Of a DNA stretch of 7,950 nucleotides, positions 6,707 to 7,950 are shown piece after piece (position 1 is the stretch's first letter; every line of letters starts with the position of its first letter). This DNA is from Intestinibacter sp034113885 (GTDB lineage: Bacteria; Bacillota; Clostridia; Peptostreptococcales; Peptostreptococcaceae): the NCBI RefSeq assembly GCF_034113885.1, contig NZ_JAXEWM010000251.1, positions 1-7,950 on the forward strand. Direction: 5' to 3'. Below the pieces are notes generated by a model. That model was not told where the DNA came from and did no database searches. It saw nothing but the letters and a program-made list of their open reading frames with translations. A program made the position numbers and the translations under genes.

Positions 6707-7950
6707 ATGTATAACTTAAACAGAAAACTTGAAGAATTAGAAGTACAAGGAAAAAGCATCAAAATAGCAATAATAGGTGCAGGACACATGGGAACTGGTA
6801 TGGTAAGTCAAGTTGTAAACATGAAAGGTATGATACCATCAATAGTTGCAGACATAAACGTAGACTTAGCAAAAGCTTCATTCATAAAAGCTGGTATAGC
6901 AGAGGATCAAGTAGTAGTAGTAGAAGATGAAGTAACAGCAGAAGCAGCAATACAAGAAGGAAAATATGTAGCTTGTAAGAGCTTCATGGTAGCTTGTAAA
7001 ACTCCATCAATCCAAGTAGTAGTAGATGCAACAGGTGGAATAGCAATAGGAGCAGAAATAGCATTAAACTCAATATTAAACAAAAAACATATAGTAATGT
7101 TAAATGCTGAAACAGACTGTGTAGTAGGACCAATACTTAAAAAATTAGCTGACGATGCAGGAGTAATATTCACAGGATCTGCAGGGGACGAACCAGGAGC
7201 AGTAATGGGATTATATGACTTCGCAACTTCAATGGGATTTGATGTAAGAGTTATAGGAAAAGGTAAAAACAATAAATTAGATTATGATTGTAACCCTGAT
7301 ACAGTAGCAGAAGAAGCAGCAAGAAAAGGAGCTTCTCCACACATGATAACTTCATTCAAAGAAGGAACTAAGACAATGGTAGAAATGGCATTAATGTGTA
7401 ATGCAACAGGATATGTACCAGATGTAAGAGGAGCACATGGTGTAGAAGCAACAGTTAAAGAAGTTCCACAAAAATATTCATTAAAATCAGAAGGTGGAGT
7501 ATTAGATAACTACGGAGTAGTAGATTTCGTAAATGGTATAGCACCAGGGGTATTCGTAGTAGTAACTCATAAATTAAAAGAAGTAAGAGACGAAATGGAA
7601 TACTTAAGCATGGGACCAGGACCAAACTACATATTATATAGACCATATCACTTATGCAGCTTAGAAACACCATTATCAGCAGCAATGGCAGTAATAGAAA
7701 ATAAAGGAACAATAGTACCAAAAGGTGGATTAGTAGCAGAAGTAATAACTGTAGCTAAGAAAGACTTAAAAGCTGGAGAATACATGGATGGATACGGAGC
7801 ATACACTTGCTACGGATTAATAGAAAAATATGAAACAGCAAAAGAAATGAATGCAGTTCCAATAGGATTAGTAGATAGAAAAACAAAAGTATTAAAAGAC
7901 ATCAAGAAAGGTGAAGTAATAACTTACGATATGGTAGAAATAGACAAATC
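6707..7950 (+). CDS. Predicted NAD(P)-dependent oxidoreductase, homoserine dehydrogenase-like with C-terminal SAF domain (3'-truncated by window)
   Basis: An open frame of 414 codons runs from the ATG at 6707 (AGGGGGA at 6694-6700) to the window edge without a stop. Residues 17-31 form a Rossmann dinucleotide-binding fold with GAGHMG at 24-29. A following acidic strand end (ADINVD) and VVDATGG at 105-111 are typical of the homoserine/aspartate-semialdehyde dehydrogenase superfamily. A catalytic/substrate domain covers about 130-330, with conserved-looking MLNAETD (131-137), GSAGDEPGA (157-165) and GPGPNY (303-308). A SAF-like domain begins near 345. This matches the group often annotated 'predicted homoserine dehydrogenase with SAF domain', which includes Brucella DRL, a DXP reductoisomerase-like enzyme. 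Placement behind a PTS regulator and GutM argues for a polyol-phosphate dehydrogenase/isomerase rather than threonine synthesis. Codons are strongly adapted (Phe TTC 7 of 8), unlike the regulator (TTC 2 of about 32), so high expression is likely. PTS genes probably follow. Confidence 0.85.
   Translation, partial: MYNLNRKLEELEVQGKSIKIAIIGAGHMGTGMVSQVVNMKGMIPSIVADINVDLAKASFIKAGIAEDQVVVVEDEVTAEAAIQEGKYVACKSFMVACKTPSIQVVVDATGGIAIGAEIALNSILNKKHIVMLNAETDCVVGPILKKLADDAGVIFTGSAGDEPGAVMGLYDFATSMGFDVRVIGKGKNNKLDYDCNPDTVAEEAARKGASPHMITSFKEGTKTMVEMALMCNATGYVPDVRGAHGVEATVKEVPQKYSLKSEGGVLDNYGVVDFVNGIAPGVFVVVTHKLKEVRDEMEYLSMGPGPNYILYRPYHLCSLETPLSAAMAVIENKGTIVPKGGLVAEVITVAKKDLKAGEYMDGYGAYTCYGLIEKYETAKEMNAVPIGLVDRKTKVLKDIKKGEVITYDMVEIDK

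Noticed and set aside
6907..7721. Minus-strand open frames opposite the oxidoreductase (6907-7272 and 7455-7721)
   Set aside because: They are low-complexity mirror images of the biased codons of the plus-strand gene, with no ribosome site and no recognisable protein features.
6707..7950. Biosynthetic homoserine dehydrogenase of the threonine/methionine pathway
   Set aside because: Resemblance is mainly in the nucleotide-binding half; the SAF-like end and the PTS/GutM setting do not fit an amino-acid biosynthesis gene.

Overview
The DNA is very AT-rich, with A/T-ending codons, AGA arginine codons, strong AGGGGG/AGGAGG-type ribosome binding sites and one TTG start. This points to a low-GC Firmicute of the Clostridia. 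The protein sequences feel closest to Peptostreptococcaceae (Clostridioides, Paraclostridium, Romboutsia type); that is from memory of DisA/RadA sequences, not a search.

Left part (36-3640): a housekeeping block on the + strand, radA - disA - yacL. RadA is the DNA-repair ATPase, DisA the DNA-scanning diadenylate cyclase that makes c-di-AMP, and YacL a membrane PIN/TRAM protein. The order is the conserved Firmicute one and the close spacing suggests co-transcription. A 15-bp-stem intrinsic terminator at 3716-3750 closes the block.

Right part (about 3800-7950): the start of a sugar-alcohol phosphotransferase (PTS) type locus. A 660-aa MtlR/LicR-type regulator (two HTH, two PRD, EIIB-like and EIIA-like domains) is followed after 20 bp by a GutM homologue, then a terminator at 6399-6439. 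A second transcription unit then starts with a predicted NAD(P)-dependent oxidoreductase of the 'homoserine dehydrogenase-like, C-terminal SAF' group. It is cut by the right edge and has no stop codon in the window. Glucitol/sorbitol-type PTS subunits are expected beyond the edge, but that is inference.

The most striking non-coding signal is that the regulator and the oxidoreductase have near-superimposable upstream regions. Both carry the 15-mer TTTTACAAATGTTCT, a GGAAAAA(C/G)AATGTATTAAA block and TATAAACT. The last two lie exactly 27 bp apart in both copies, and two dyads sit at matching distances from the -10. This looks like one operator/promoter design used twice: the PTS-controlled regulator probably activates both its own unit and the catabolic unit. 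The oxidoreductase family includes the Brucella DXR-like (DRL) enzyme of the methylerythritol phosphate pathway, so the substrate may be an unusual (branched) polyol phosphate rather than sorbitol.
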